From the NCBI RefSeq assembly GCF_000002985.6, contig NC_003279.8:8432001-8496000 (forward strand): 64,000 bases of DNA, given 5' to 3'. The DNA comes from Caenorhabditis elegans. Lineage: Eukaryota > Nematoda > Chromadorea > Rhabditida > Rhabditidae. A program made the translations under genes and the position numbers. The notes beneath the pieces are model-generated. The model did no database searches. It saw nothing but the letters and a program-made list of their open reading frames with translations, and was not told where the DNA came from. Of the stretch, positions 35,225 through 47,200 are shown one piece after another (within the stretch, counting starts at the first letter, position 1; every line of letters begins with the position of its first letter).

Positions 35225-35487
35225 TGTTAACAATCGATCAAAGATAGGAACTAAATCGCTAAATTGTTTAAAAATTTATATTGTGGAAATTGAGGAATAC
35301 CCGGAATAGGAATACATAGCTTTAAAAAAGTAATAGAGCACGCGGAAAACATTTAAATTTTGTAATTTGTATTTAGCATTCAGTAAAGTTTAGCAATACA
35401 GAATAAGAAAATGTTCACTTAAATATTTTACGTGTAATCGTTTAATTATGATAACTGAGGATTCAACCAAATATTACCAGAAAAACT

Positions 35488-37581
35488 TTATTCCACACGC
35501 ATCACAAAAAAGAAAATAAACTCAAACACAAGAAATATTGCTTCGTAGAATGTTCTTTCCGTATTTTTTGACACCATGCTGTTCAAAAAATATTCATTGG
35601 AATCTTCTGGATACATGCGTTCTTTATACACATCATCATTTTTCCCATCATCAATTGGAAGTTCAATGTAATCGGAGTTTGCCATTTTGTTTTTGTGTTT
35701 ACTAGAGTTTTTATTGTTTCGGAAATCGGTGGCCGGACTGCTTTGTACAATTTCATCTGTGGTAGTCACCGGTTGATTACTTGAAGATGGAGTTTCGCTT
35801 GATGGTATTTCCACTGGATCACTTGGACAAACACCAGAGAATGCACAGATTTCATTGTTATACCTTCTCAAATCGAAATAATATTCATAAAAGTCTTTCC
35901 TGTATCCAGCTGAAAATTAAACTACCTTGTTTCTTCATGAACATTACTTAAAAGAATATGTGTATACAATGTTGTCCACTTTCCTTTAACATAGTGGTTG
36001 GAAATTAGTTATCAAATTTTCATGTTTACATGTTCGATCAATAGATCAATACATGTTCGATCAATAGATGCACAAATGTTGACAAATTTGTGATATATAT
36101 ATATATATATGTATGTGCATTCAGGTCTCTGTGACACGGACAAGTTGACAAAGTAGGACGTTCCAGTCATTTCTTCCTACGCTAATTTCAAATAACTCAC
36201 TTGTTGACTTGAGACCAATAACCGTAACTTTATCATCATACAATTTCACCAAAGGTTCCCCTCGATCTTGCATTTTTTGATATTTATTAGTGCATATCCA
36301 TTTGCGCGAATTCTTCTTCACTTCGCGAACCTAAAATATGATGACACACAATTATGAATGACTGGGAGGGAAATTACCTTTAGTGGGAGAAATTGAAGCG
36401 TTGAAGTTACATTTTTGGTTGTGTCATAGCCGTATAGAAATACATCGTATTCATCAATGACCTCAGAATGTTCTAAATTAATTATTTTAACTTTCCAAAC
36501 ATCATAATAATGATTCTCTATTACTACGTCCAACACATGGAAACGAGATATTCTTAACGTTTTCTTCAAGTTCAATTAAAACCAATGCGAACATATTGTC
36601 AAAATCTACCTCCTGTTCTTTAACATTGATTAGTACCGCCTGAAAATGCTTGATGATGTTTGTAAAATGAGCTATGGAATTACTTTTTTTGGTTTCAAAT
36701 AACATTGACTAGATGAGCAGTTTCCTGGGATCACCTTCATATTTTTTGTCACTTCTTCGGGAATTATTGCGCTTCTGCAAATATGGGAGTTTTCGAGAAC
36801 ATGATTCGATTACGAAATTCTTCAAAGTAGGCGTAGGTAATCTTTGAAGATGGAGTAATGTGTCTGGGTGTTTTCAATGTAAAGAGCAAAAAAGTGCCCA
36901 CATTAATGAATTTCGTAATGCAACTTCTCAAAAAACAATTTCAAAATTTCTTTATGGTGGAAACGTGGCTAAACTTGGCGTTTAGCTAAACGGCCATTTT
37001 CAAAATGTTGAACCGCCATAAAAATACTTTTCATTACGAGATTCGTTAATTTGAGCACATTTTTGATCTATACGCTACACCAGTTTCAAGCAAATCTTGT
37101 TGTAATTTGTCGCAAACAATTTTCAGATAAAAAACGAACAATGTGTCTTTTATGTATTCAAGAGTTTTAAAAACTTGTTCCTTGTTGTAATTGATTCTCC
37201 AATTACGGGCTCCCGTCAATATAGAAAATGCAGATGTTAAAACATGTCTTGGAGAAATGAAGAATCCAGCTACTGATACCGCGTTCGATGTATCATCTGA
37301 GTTTAGCATTATGTATTTTCAAATAGATTATATCTAACTCTCTATTGACATCTTGACCAGCCAGAAATTTCCAGGATTTGGTACACTTCCTCCATCTGTA
37401 TGATTTTCTTTTTCAGCTGTAAATGGAGCATTAATTTGAAAGAAAAACAAAGAAACTTACGAAAATCTTGATTACCACATTTTTCCAGTCGTTCTGTATT
37501 TTCCACAACGGTTAGCAACTTTCACGCAACTGATATGATCACGTTAATCAATGCAAATACAATAATCGATAGAAATTTCAT
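35488..37581 (-). pseudogene. trypsin-fold (DUF316-like) paralogue B with an in-frame stop in exon 1
   Basis: Exons parallel paralogue A one for one: 37581-37461, 37416-37339, 37296-37140, 36774-36684, 36639-36525, 36472-36378, 36330-36201, 35909-35488; the summed length (1209) is identical. Signal peptide MKFLSIIVFALINVIISVA is followed directly by TGA as codon 20, where A has TGG. After that the frame is fully open to the stop, so only one change breaks it. Catalytic sites are lost as in A: ISPRHVLTSAF, FALVLIELEENV, MQDRGEPLVKLY (Gly also replaced by Glu). The C-terminus again ends in a hydrophobic segment (EFIFFFVMRVE). It may be a very recent pseudogene, or be translated from an alternative start or by readthrough. 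Confidence 0.72.
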
Positions 37582-37903
37582 TGTTGATCAATTGATCTAA
37601 ACTGAAAACAGAAACTGAACGGTTTTTTTAAAGAATTAAGGTCATGTAGGCAGAAAATTTTCACGCATAAAACAATTCTAACAAATAAAACTTTGAACTG
37701 TTTTTGTCGAAAATTTTTCAAACCGGCAATTTTCTATGAAGCTCCTGATTTTCGAAAGTATGTATTTATAACATGTTAAAAAATTTTATATAAGCTATAG
37801 CGGATACTTTATTTTCTGGAAGATGATCACTTTTCGAGCTCCATGTGAATTTGAACGTTTTGAAGGTTTTGTTGAACAATTTATTAAAACGTCCATTTTC
37901 AGT
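37582..37903. other. spacer between paralogues B and C
   Basis: AT-rich, no coding content. It must contain the promoter of B and the 3' end of C. Confidence 0.55.
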
Positions 37904-39852
37904 TCACAATAGGTACTCCAAGAAAGCTAATCCAAATATCAAGATGATATAAAAATTGGAACTTTGCCTCCTATAATCCAAAATCTCAGGTTCTTCAATT
38001 GTATTCACATAATCATCATCCTGTGTTTCTTTCACATATTTGTCATTGGCATTTGGTGTATGTCCGATTATTCTCATTTTTCTTCTACAAATCCCCATTA
38101 TCTTGCACATTTCGTCCATATATTCGTGAACCAAATGAAATCGAAACAGTTTCAGAGTCTCGGTGCTTTCTGAATAATTTCTTTAAACTATAATAGTTTG
38201 AAATTGCAATTACCTAAAACTCCAATTCCAATAAGTCGATCAATATCAAATGAGTCGGGTTTAACTAACGGAGCTCCTCGAATGAATATGCATGATTCAC
38301 CATTTGTGAAAAAAAAAATGCTTCATTGGTCATTTCTCATTTCCTCACCTACAAAAATAGGTAACAAACATTAAGATATAATAGTTATTAATTCTTACCG
38401 AATCGACAAAGGTGTGATCTCTCTCGTTTCCAAACACTCCTGTTCGATCCAGGCGTATTTTATTTTTGTCTGGAAATCAATTCAAATATTGAATTTCATT
38501 TTTCGTTACCTTTTGGAAGACATACAACTGGTACAGACATAACACTTCGATTCACAACTAATAGCGTCAAAAATCCAACTTGGCTAGTTACGAACTCACA
38601 GTATCGGAGGAAATGTATCTGAAAAAACAGAAAAATTATAAATAATACACAATTCCAAAAACACTCTACTTCTTCGACCTTTTTCCATTGTTGTCTGCTG
38701 TCCAAAACACGGAAATTCATACCATTAGTATGATAGTTTGCACTTCTGTCTGTTTCACAAATTGAGCTATTGACAGGCGTTTCGTCAGACTTCCATGTCC
38801 ACTTTCCTGACTCTTTCTCCTGCGATGAATCTGACTTTGATCTTTCTGTATGCTTCGACTTTCTGAAATCGATGCAGATTTTTTCAAGCTGACACTTCGA
38901 AATCCGAAAAATCTGACGCATTTGCCACTTATTAAAATGTTTTATTATTTCTACGCCCCAACACTTTCGCTTCAAAATTAAAAAAAAACAAACAGGTTTA
39001 AAAAACCGCAGTAATTTTTCAAAATCTAACTATTCCCTAAAAATCATAATTTTAAAAAAAATATCACGATCCTCACAGTATTTTGCTGTCCAGTTTCCAA
39101 TAAAGTTACGCTTATGATATAACTAAAAGCTCTCATTTTCTGATTTAAAAATCCGCTTTTATTAATATAAATTTTTTTAACGTATAATTAGGTAATTAGG
39201 TATAATTAGGCAAGAAGGTTTAGGGTTTTTTAAACGTAGACGTAGGTTGCCTTGCAGGCAGTTTTGAGAATTCTGCCTACTCACTTCCATTTTATGAACC
39301 AAGATGATGATGTGAGAACATGTGTTTGAGAAATGAACACTGCATTTGTTGGTGGAATTTCTAGAAAAAATATTCGTGTTGATACTCTTTGTGTGTGCCT
39401 TTAAAAACGCGATTAATGACTAACCAGTAGTTATTTCACGTTTCTTCGTAGGTGTTTCAGTTACAGCTGTTCCTGTAGAAACTGTCGAATTATCAGATGT
39501 TTTACTAGAATCTGATGAAGTGTTAACTGAAACTTGTGTGCTGGTTTGTGTAGTGAGTGGACTCTTATCAATCGGAGTAGTAGTGTGTACTTGAGAATAT
39601 CTGGATTTTGGTGGTTTCTTCATTTCAGACAGTTTGGTTTCGTATGTATCGTGAGTATATAATGATGCAAGCCAAAGTGGTTCAGCTGGAATTAGATGAT
39701 TTCATTCATCTTTAATTCATCATTAAAAACTCACCCATCGGTTCACCACAACTACCATATCGAATTTCATTTTCTCGATGACTCAGACGAAATTTCGAAT
39801 CATAGCAAATAGTTTCGAGAAGCAAAGTGATTAAGATTATTAAAAATTTCAT
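37904..39852 (-). CDS. trypsin-fold (DUF316-like) paralogue C, divergent and with a possible frame break
   Basis: Exons found: 39852-39735 (signal peptide MKFLIILITLLLETICYDS), 39685-39425 (Thr/Ser-rich insert), 39360-39285 (VFISQTHVLTSSSWF, the His-loop position, His lost), 38862-38670 (Lys/Ser-rich), 38618-38510, 38469-38399, about 38320-38214 (ESCIFIRGAPLVKP, Ser of the active site replaced by Arg), 38169-37904 (ends in YIILIFGLAFLEYLL, membrane-like). It shares the architecture of A and B but is much diverged. The seventh exon does not read: the only workable acceptors give a stop, and the run of ten T at 38309-38318 would have to be nine for the frame to hold. It may be a pseudogene, a sequencing or polymorphic indel, or have unusual splicing. 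Confidence 0.6.
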
Positions 39853-40555
39853 ACTTTTTGAGAAATGACTAAATTGAATTGGAATATGAGTCTCAAGAAA
39901 TGTTCACGTTTTTGCAACAGTACATGACATTTCACTAGATATTTCATAATGTCGAGGCGTGACGGGGGCGCCATTCGAAAGTTTTTTAACCAAAACTTTA
40001 AGCACAAGAAATGCGAAAAACGAAAAATATTGTATTTGAAAAATTCATAAATTTTTCATGAGAAAAAAACCGAACGTCAGGTTTTTAGGCAATTTTTTCG
40101 AGTTATCATTTCACGTTCCAAATATCTGTAATTTTGAAAAAAAACGGTGTCTAGTTAACAAGACAAAAATTATGGAAATGGTCAAACATGTTATTGATAA
40201 ATCATTGCTAATTTTTACAAAACTGCTTATTTTAATATGACAATGTGGCATTTTTGATCTCAAATTAATATGGAACAAACCTTTTTTCTTTTTTTTCTAC
40301 ATTTCTATATCAATTTTAGATCAAAACATTCGGAGATATATTTCAGCCAAAGAAAATGCAAACAAAGGCAAGCTGGCATGAATAGCTTTCCGGTGAAATA
40401 GCCAAACATACCGATTTTTACCAAAAATTCCAAATTAATTTCAGTACTAGGTTTCCTGAAACATTTATTTAGTTAGAATCGCTTTTAGAAATGAAAATAT
40501 AAAATCGCAAATGTTTCTCAAGTATTATTATTTCCTACGCTTATTGCTGTACATT
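39853..40555. other. intergenic upstream of paralogue C
   Basis: No coding signal. AT-rich with one GC-richer stretch at 39955-39975 (GGCGTGACGGGGGCGCC). Confidence 0.55.
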
Positions 40556-41481
40556 TTATGCAGGCTTTTGATGCTGTGAACTTGTTTCTCCAGTGGTTGT
40601 GACTTGACTATCTTGCCGCTTTTCACTGCTGTTTTTTGAAATAACATACGATGATCGTGTTCGCGGAGGTGACAAGACGCTGAAATCAAGAGATATCAAA
40701 ATAACTCATAATCCATTTGAAGTAAACTCACCTCACTTTGAATAAAACGCACGCAATATATGCTGAATTCATTGAAGTAAGGTAATAACAGATAGTTCGG
40801 AAAAATTGAACGTCTGAAAATAAACATTTGAGCAAAGTCTGTAAAGTCACATCCTACATATTGCTCTTTTATCAGTACCATCAAACTTTATCCATATTAT
40901 TGTTGGGTAAACAATCAAGCCACCTGACATAATTAACTGAAAATTCGTGAAATTATGAAGAGTGTCGATAAATTCAAACCTCTAGAATACACAAAAGCCC
41001 ATACAAATATCGACTTGGAAAAGCGATACAAAAACCAATGCAAAACGAGTATAAGAGCTGAAACGAAAATATGATCTAATCTATAACTAGATGGACTCTT
41101 GTCTTGCACTGTTGAAAAGACATCATTGATTTTCAAACCCAGATTATAGCTCTATTAAAACGTGCTCACCTGAAACAAAAATTCACTCAAATGTTCATCC
41201 CAAAAAGCTTTTCGAATTACATTGATGTTGCCAGCATCGGATCCGCAAAATCTCAAACATATTGTGAAATATATCAATTTCTAACTCTTTAACTTACGGA
41301 TGAAAAATCGCCGCAATGTATAACAATGCAATTTCACATTGAAACGCGGCGGCAAACACAAAATGTTTCTGAAATCCATCCAAATCATTTTCTGAATTCA
41401 AAATTCAGCGATTACAAATCCAACGACATTCCAAACTGGTTGATAGATATTAGCATCAAAAATCCTCTCGCGTAAGCCCAT
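40556..41481 (-). CDS. small multipass membrane protein, unrecognised (200 residues)
   Basis: Eight exons: 41481-41416, 41368-41298, 41251-41170, 41108-41088, 41057-40980, 40936-40858, 40813-40732, 40679-40556. Starts MGLRERIFDANIYQPVWNVV. Four hydrophobic stretches are visible: FVFAAAFQCEIALLYIAAIF, LLYSFCIGFCIAF, ILELIMSGGLIVYPTIIW, and FFRTICYYLTSMNSAYIACV. The C-terminal 45 residues are polar (SPPRTRSSYVISKNSSEKRQ) and probably cytosolic. The 21-base fourth exon (CKTRVHL) is unusually short, and its donor GTTATA is weak, so the middle could be modelled differently. I recognise no family; a small nematode-specific four-TM protein fits. Confidence 0.72.
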
Positions 41482-42107
41482 TATAAAATTAACTTCTGAA
41501 ATGAATCAAGTTTCAATTTCAATTATGAATCAATTCAATTCAAATCAATTTTTTTTTTTCTCACGGAAAATTATGGAGATTTTTAAATTGTACCGTGTCG
41601 AAAATGATTTTTTTTTCGTTGCAACTTTTTCCAACAAAAAAATCGAAAAACTCTTGTAATAATGATCATTAAAAGGTAAAAACACAAGTTTTTAAATCAA
41701 TAATTTTCCAAAAGGAGAACGAAAAGTAACTAAACCGAACTTCGCGAAATGGCAACAAATAACAAAATATTTTGGACATATCGAAAAATAAGAAAATAAT
41801 GTGGAAAAATTAAAAAAATCGATTTTTTCAAACCTTTTTCGACTCATGAATAGGACATTAAAGTGCATTAAAATGCATGTTTATGCTTTTTGACATCACA
41901 CGAATGATTCCATTGCAGAGACTTCACCAGAGATAGGACTTCTGATACCGCCAATTTTTCCTCATTGAATCAACACAAATCGGCTGGGGGATGTCCGTAT
42001 TTCTTCAATTATCTAGACTCTCATGACCGGTTATTCTTATTAGTCTCCAGAAAAAAAAAAATTAAAAATACATTTATTGTCATTTTACAAATATCATTCT
42101 AGAACAT
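41482..42107. other. intergenic, AT-rich
   Basis: Nothing coding on either strand. Holds the promoter of the membrane gene and the 3' end of the secreted gene at 42108. Confidence 0.55.
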
Positions 42108-42732
42108 TTAATCGCGAGCGCAATGCTCAACAATTTTATAAATACGGTATGGATCATTGGCATCAGTCTTCCTTGCCTTAATATCCATCGCAATTTTGTG
42201 AAGACTGTTGGTGTAACTCTTGCAAGTAGTATTTTGAATAAATTCCATTTCCATGTTTGAATGAATTGAGTTATCTTCGGGATCACGTGGCAAAACGACT
42301 GATGAATCGACGTGGCAGTTGATTAAAGCATGCGACATTCCCCAAAAACGAACTCTGAAGTATCGATTTCCAGATAGACGTTCCACTGTGAAGCATGGTT
42401 GGAAATACATATCACTGGCAAGAAGTTGACCAATTCTTTCCCTGAAACAGTTGAGCTTAATTTTGAAAATGGTCAAGTTTTAAGCCAGAAAGTTTTGTAA
42501 ATAATCATACTTTGCTGGATTGGCAACCGGCTGAGGTGTGTTGAAAATTGTTTCCCAGTTCTCTTTGAAGTAAAAAGTGAATTGGTTTTTGTTAGACAAA
42601 TCATAGTTTTTATCCTGAACTTCGTTTTTCGTAACCTTTTATAGATTGTGTAGATGTTACCTCAGAATGAGCAGAAGAAATAATTGTAGCGGCAATGCTA
42701 AGAAAGCCGATAAAATGTCCAGCGAACTTCAT
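42108..42732 (-). CDS. small secreted protein, unrecognised (169 residues)
   Basis: Three exons (42732-42661, 42614-42511, 42441-42108). Signal peptide MKFAGHFIGFLSIAATIISS ends near AHSE. The mature chain has the texts DLSNKNQFTFYFKENWETIF, ASDMYFQPCFTVERLSGNRY, FRVRFWGMSHALINCHVDSS and TCKSYTNSLHKIAMDIK, with four Cys that could form two disulfides and one N-glycosylation site (NTT). Length and cysteine count resemble small secreted nematode domains of the transthyretin-like or NTF2-like type, but the match is not close enough to name. It lies 154 bases from the stop of the Ras-like gene upstream on the same strand. Confidence 0.8.
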
Positions 42733-42885
42733 ATTTCCCAATGGAAAAGTTGAACTGAAAAAGTTGTGTTCTTATTTTTTGGGAAACATTCCACGTGAAT
42801 TATGATTTTGTAAGAAAGTTTTTCACGTAAACTGAAATTTAAAAAATCGAATAAAAAACTTTATGAAAAACAAATTAAAGTCCGT

Positions 42886-44282
42886 TTAACTAATTATACA
42901 ATGTTCCTTCTGTTGTCTCCTCGCACTTTTTATTTTCTCAATATCTTTCGGTTCGACGCCACTGTAACCTCGACTTGACGGCATTGATTGACTGAAATAT
43001 GTTTAAAAATTGTATTTGGAAGATGACATTTTGGGTTTCTTACTACATCAGTTGATGAGAAAACTACATGAACTTATTTTGAAGATTTCTCAATTTTTTA
43101 AAAAGACTTAATTAAAGCCAATTACATGGTGCTAAAACAACTGAATATCATGTTAAAACTTTTCAAGCAATTCTGGTTATTCCTCCTTTCTCTCGTTTAG
43201 GACGAAGACATAATTATTTCAAATCAAAAAGGGATGAAAACTGAGTGCGCGCCACTTATGGAGAAATCAAAAGCACTGTCGCGTGTAGAGACAATTTTGA
43301 AATATGAATAAACATAATTTGAGCATAAAACTGATACTTGATTATTTTATAAATTTAGCAATATAGGCTGTTTTTAATCATTTTTTCCAAAAGCCGTAGT
43401 TCAACTTTGAAAGGGTAAACGTGTTTACTCACCGTCGTTTCCTCAACTCAAATCCTTGAATGTTCAAATTAGGTCTCGTTCGGAGTAATATTTCATGAAA
43501 ACACGCTCTGACTTCTTCTTCCCTCAATGCACAGCATTCCATATTAGATTTTGAGGCACAGCATGAAAGACATGGTTTGTCGGTTTTATTGGCTACCAGA
43601 AGCACAGGTACCTTCAAAAATTAAATGGTGAATTATTATTGCAGTAATAAAGAAACATACACTATTCCCTCTCCTTGCATGAATATCTGACAGTGTCGAT
43701 AATGCTTCTTCCAGTGAAGAAGCATCGTCCGCTGCAAATACAACCTGAAATACAAACAGATTACAGTTGAAACAACTGATATCTGAACTAACAAGAAAAG
43801 CATCAGCAGTACCAATATACAAGTTTTTCATTCCAATAAAATCACGCGACCCGCTTGAGTCGATAATCTGGAAAATGTTTATACAGTATTAGATGGGCTC
43901 CAGTGCTGTGAAAAATTCGGCTGAAGCCGCCAGCCGAGTCACTTTCTTTCGGCTGCCGGCTCAAGCGTAATCAAAATGAAGTTTTCCTATATATTGATTG
44001 CTTGGTAAATCATACCTGAACCATTAAAACTCTTCCTTCTTCAATTTCATATTCAATCCAATTAAATTCTTCGACAGTTGGACGATAGTCCTCCACAAAT
44101 TTATGCCATAAAAATTGTGAAACCATCGCTGATTTACCAACCTAGATATTTAATTTTCAAATTAAAAAATTTACGAAATAACTAACTCTTTCTGCTCCCA
44201 AAACTGCAACCGTAACCTTATTCTGCCGTCGATCACCCCGTGGTTTTGCATCTCGACGACCCACACTTTTGCTGCGATTCAT
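42886..44282 (-). CDS. Ras-like small GTPase with CaaX end and a Cys-rich insertion (221 residues)
   Basis: Six exons: 44282-44187, 44141-44016, 43867-43793, 43744-43661, 43611-43433, 42991-42886. G1 loop GAERVGKS (residues 29-36), switch I YRPTVEEF with the essential Thr (54), G3 DSSGSRDF (77-84) with Ser where Ras has Gln61, and G4 NKTD (135-138) are all present. After NKTD comes a Cys-rich segment, CLSCCASKSNMECC, not typical of the family. A basic stretch (EKIKSARRQQKEH) precedes the C-terminal CIIS, a CaaX box for prenylation. The Gln-to-Ser change predicts low intrinsic hydrolysis. N-terminus is extended by about 20 basic residues. It resembles Di-Ras/Rhes-like outlier Ras proteins; exact orthology is not claimed. 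Confidence 0.9.
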
Positions 44283-47200
44283 CTGAAAATATAATGCATT
44301 TTTAAAAAGAAGTTTTAAATTTTAATCGAATTGAAAAGATCTTTTTAATAAAAAAAAAGTACATAAAAACATCAATTCATTTTTCATTCGAATATCCAAT
44401 TCAAAAGTTCTCGTGACTGAAAAAAATTCTCACGAAAAACAGAAAAGTTCGTTGGTGTGAGAGATCTGGCTCTCTTACATAATTACTCATTTCCCTCTTT
44501 TCATTTTCTTGGTTTTTGCAATTTCTGATCTTTGTTCAAAATTTTTGAAACATTTTCCGATTGGATTTTAAGTTTCAGTTTTTTTGATACTCCAAAAAAA
44601 TTGTCGGAAAATCTAAAACTATTAAAATTTCAAGGTCTGGAACTTTGAGAAATAAAAACCAGAAAATTCTCAAATATATTACTTTGACAATTAGAATGAT
44701 AACAGAAAAAGGAAAGAGTTATTTTTTATTTATTTCAAAAAATTGATTATATATAATCAATTTTTCTATAGATATGTCAAACATTTTTTGTTCGATTAAT
44801 TATAGTTTTTCGAATTTCCCGCGGATTCAAAAAAAAAACAAAACGCTACTGTTTCGGAGTGGCATCCGGCCCCTTTGGTACCTTAACCATACAATTTTTC
44901 TCATTACAAAGTCCACCCAAATACGTCAATATTAAAGTATCAAAAAAAAGAGAAACTCAGTGTTCAAAATTAAAACATTTTAGCAGAAGTGGCGAGCAAT
45001 AACTTATTGAGAAAACACCAATTATGAAAAGAAGCAGACTTTCAAAAATGGGTCTACGGCAAAAAAGGGCGGCACCAATTAACTTTGACACCCTTCTTTT
45101 TCGGCTTCTCATACTGGAAAACTGGAACAATATTATTCTCAATTTCCTTTTCAACTTGTTTTTCCTTTTGAAATGTTTTTAATTTTTACAATTGAAAGTA
45201 CTTGAAATATTTGAATGGTTTGAAATACCCCAAAACTGAAACTTAAGAAATTTCATGTTCGAATTTCCTCCAAAACGAGAGGCCACGCTTAATATCGAAC
45301 CAATCAGCGACTTCGAACTCTGATTGGTTGAAAAGTGGGCGTAGCAAATCGCTGATTGGTCTAGCAGTTCTCATTTCGGAAGAAGTTCAAACAGAGAGAT
45401 GAGCCTGTTCCTCTTATTGGTATGGCAAGACTATTTTTATCAATACTTCTGATTGCAATAATAATACTCGAATTATCATCCTAGCTTATATAATTCAGCA
45501 GTTTTCAAACTACTTTTGTGTGCTCCAAGTTAGAGAAAATTGACAAAGTTTAGTGAACTGTTGGGGCGAGTTGCCGATTATGGAGCACTTCTAACTCGCA
45601 CCTAAAAATTTCAGAATACTCAAAAGCCGTCTCCGAAGTTCCACTTCTTTGTTCAGGGTATCCCATAAAACTTCATTTTAGGACAACGCTTTCAGATTTT
45701 ATTATTAGTTTTGGAAACTTAATTGTGAAAAGAAAAGTTAGTAGTGTGAAGAAAAGAGACAAAAAGTGAGAAAAAGGATCGAGATTTGAGACTATGATTT
45801 CTCGCCTTTCTCTTCGTTGTCCTCTTCGGAAAAACGACGAAGAAGACGGGCAAAAATAGTGAGAGGAGGAAAACGAAGATCAAATTACTTTCGGGAAGAG
45901 AAGGTCCTCCCTGATGCTAAGCACTCCTTGTTAGTAAAAGAAAAGACATTGAGCCCCCAGCTACCCTTACCACACATGAATAATCCTAATTTCTCTTTTA
46001 TGTTCTATTTTCAGATGTGGAGAGTACCGGACTGGAAGTGAATAATGAGAAAGTAAGATTACCAGGAGTACAGAAATTTTAATGTTTTAAGTGTGAAAGC
46101 TGGTACAAAATGTCTTCCATAGAAGAAAAAAGGAATAAGACATAATAACAAAACATCGTCTCTAAAATATAATAATCAGTGGAATTTTTTTCAAATGTAC
46201 TCAAAATCGTGTTGGTATTTTTGATCACGGGGAAATATGTACGGTACATCGAAATCGGTAAAACTTTCGAACCATGTCACACACACATTTTATTGAAATT
46301 TCTTTGAAGAAAGTGTTCACAGAATATTTTTCGTAATTTTCTGAAAAAAAAGTGAAAATATTCTTATGACTTAATTTGTAAATTTTGATTTTATTTTGGA
46401 AACTAGATGGGATTGAAAATTTTTTTCATTAACAAGTTTGATGATTTTCATCAAAGTCTGGTGAAATTTTTTTTTATTTAGGTCAGCAAATTCAAAAAAA
46501 TCAATTTTTGTCACACTTGTTTGAATTTTACTAAACATTTTCTTAACTTGAATGTTTTTGAAAATAGCCAGTTTTTAAAATGTAATCTGAAAATTCTAGT
46601 ACGTTTCAGTACAAAATCGAAATATTTCGGTAAAACGCATTTAGAGTATTAGTTCATAAACATTAATGTTTTTAATTTCCAATAATTATTATAACTTTGT
46701 TCCAAAAAATAGCTGAAAAGGCAATGATTCAAGCCATCCATAAGAAAAGTAAGCCGTGGGACAATAAGAAAATCCAACGAAAATAAATGAAATCTCGTGA
46801 AAATCTGGAAAAATCCTGACGATTACTATAAGCTTATTCAAAATGAAGACGCATCCATGAAAATTAAAACAATGTTTTATGAAAATTTAAAAAAAAGGAA
46901 ATTGGAATGATATTTATGAAGTCATGAAGTCATGGTCGACTTCAAAAATTATGGTAGTTGTAGACTGGATTATTGTTCTTTTTCATTGTGAATAAACATT
47001 TCAAACAAATTTTGAGAGCTTGTACTATTTGCCCGTTCTGGTCATTGTTCTAAAGCTGAAACTATTGAATATAAAGTGAAAATTTAGCTAACACCAAAAC
47101 GAATGAAAAAAGGTGACAGGTGGATTTTTGTTGGAGAACTACGTAATAGTTTCTAAATATAACAACTTAATTCCATTTCAAAAAAATAATAATTTGGAGA

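Noticed and set aside
45794-46052. Possible two-exon gene (MISRLSLRCP... with 46015-46052)
   Set aside because: The only donor leaves the wrong phase, and the frame that would match has a stop upstream of any Met.
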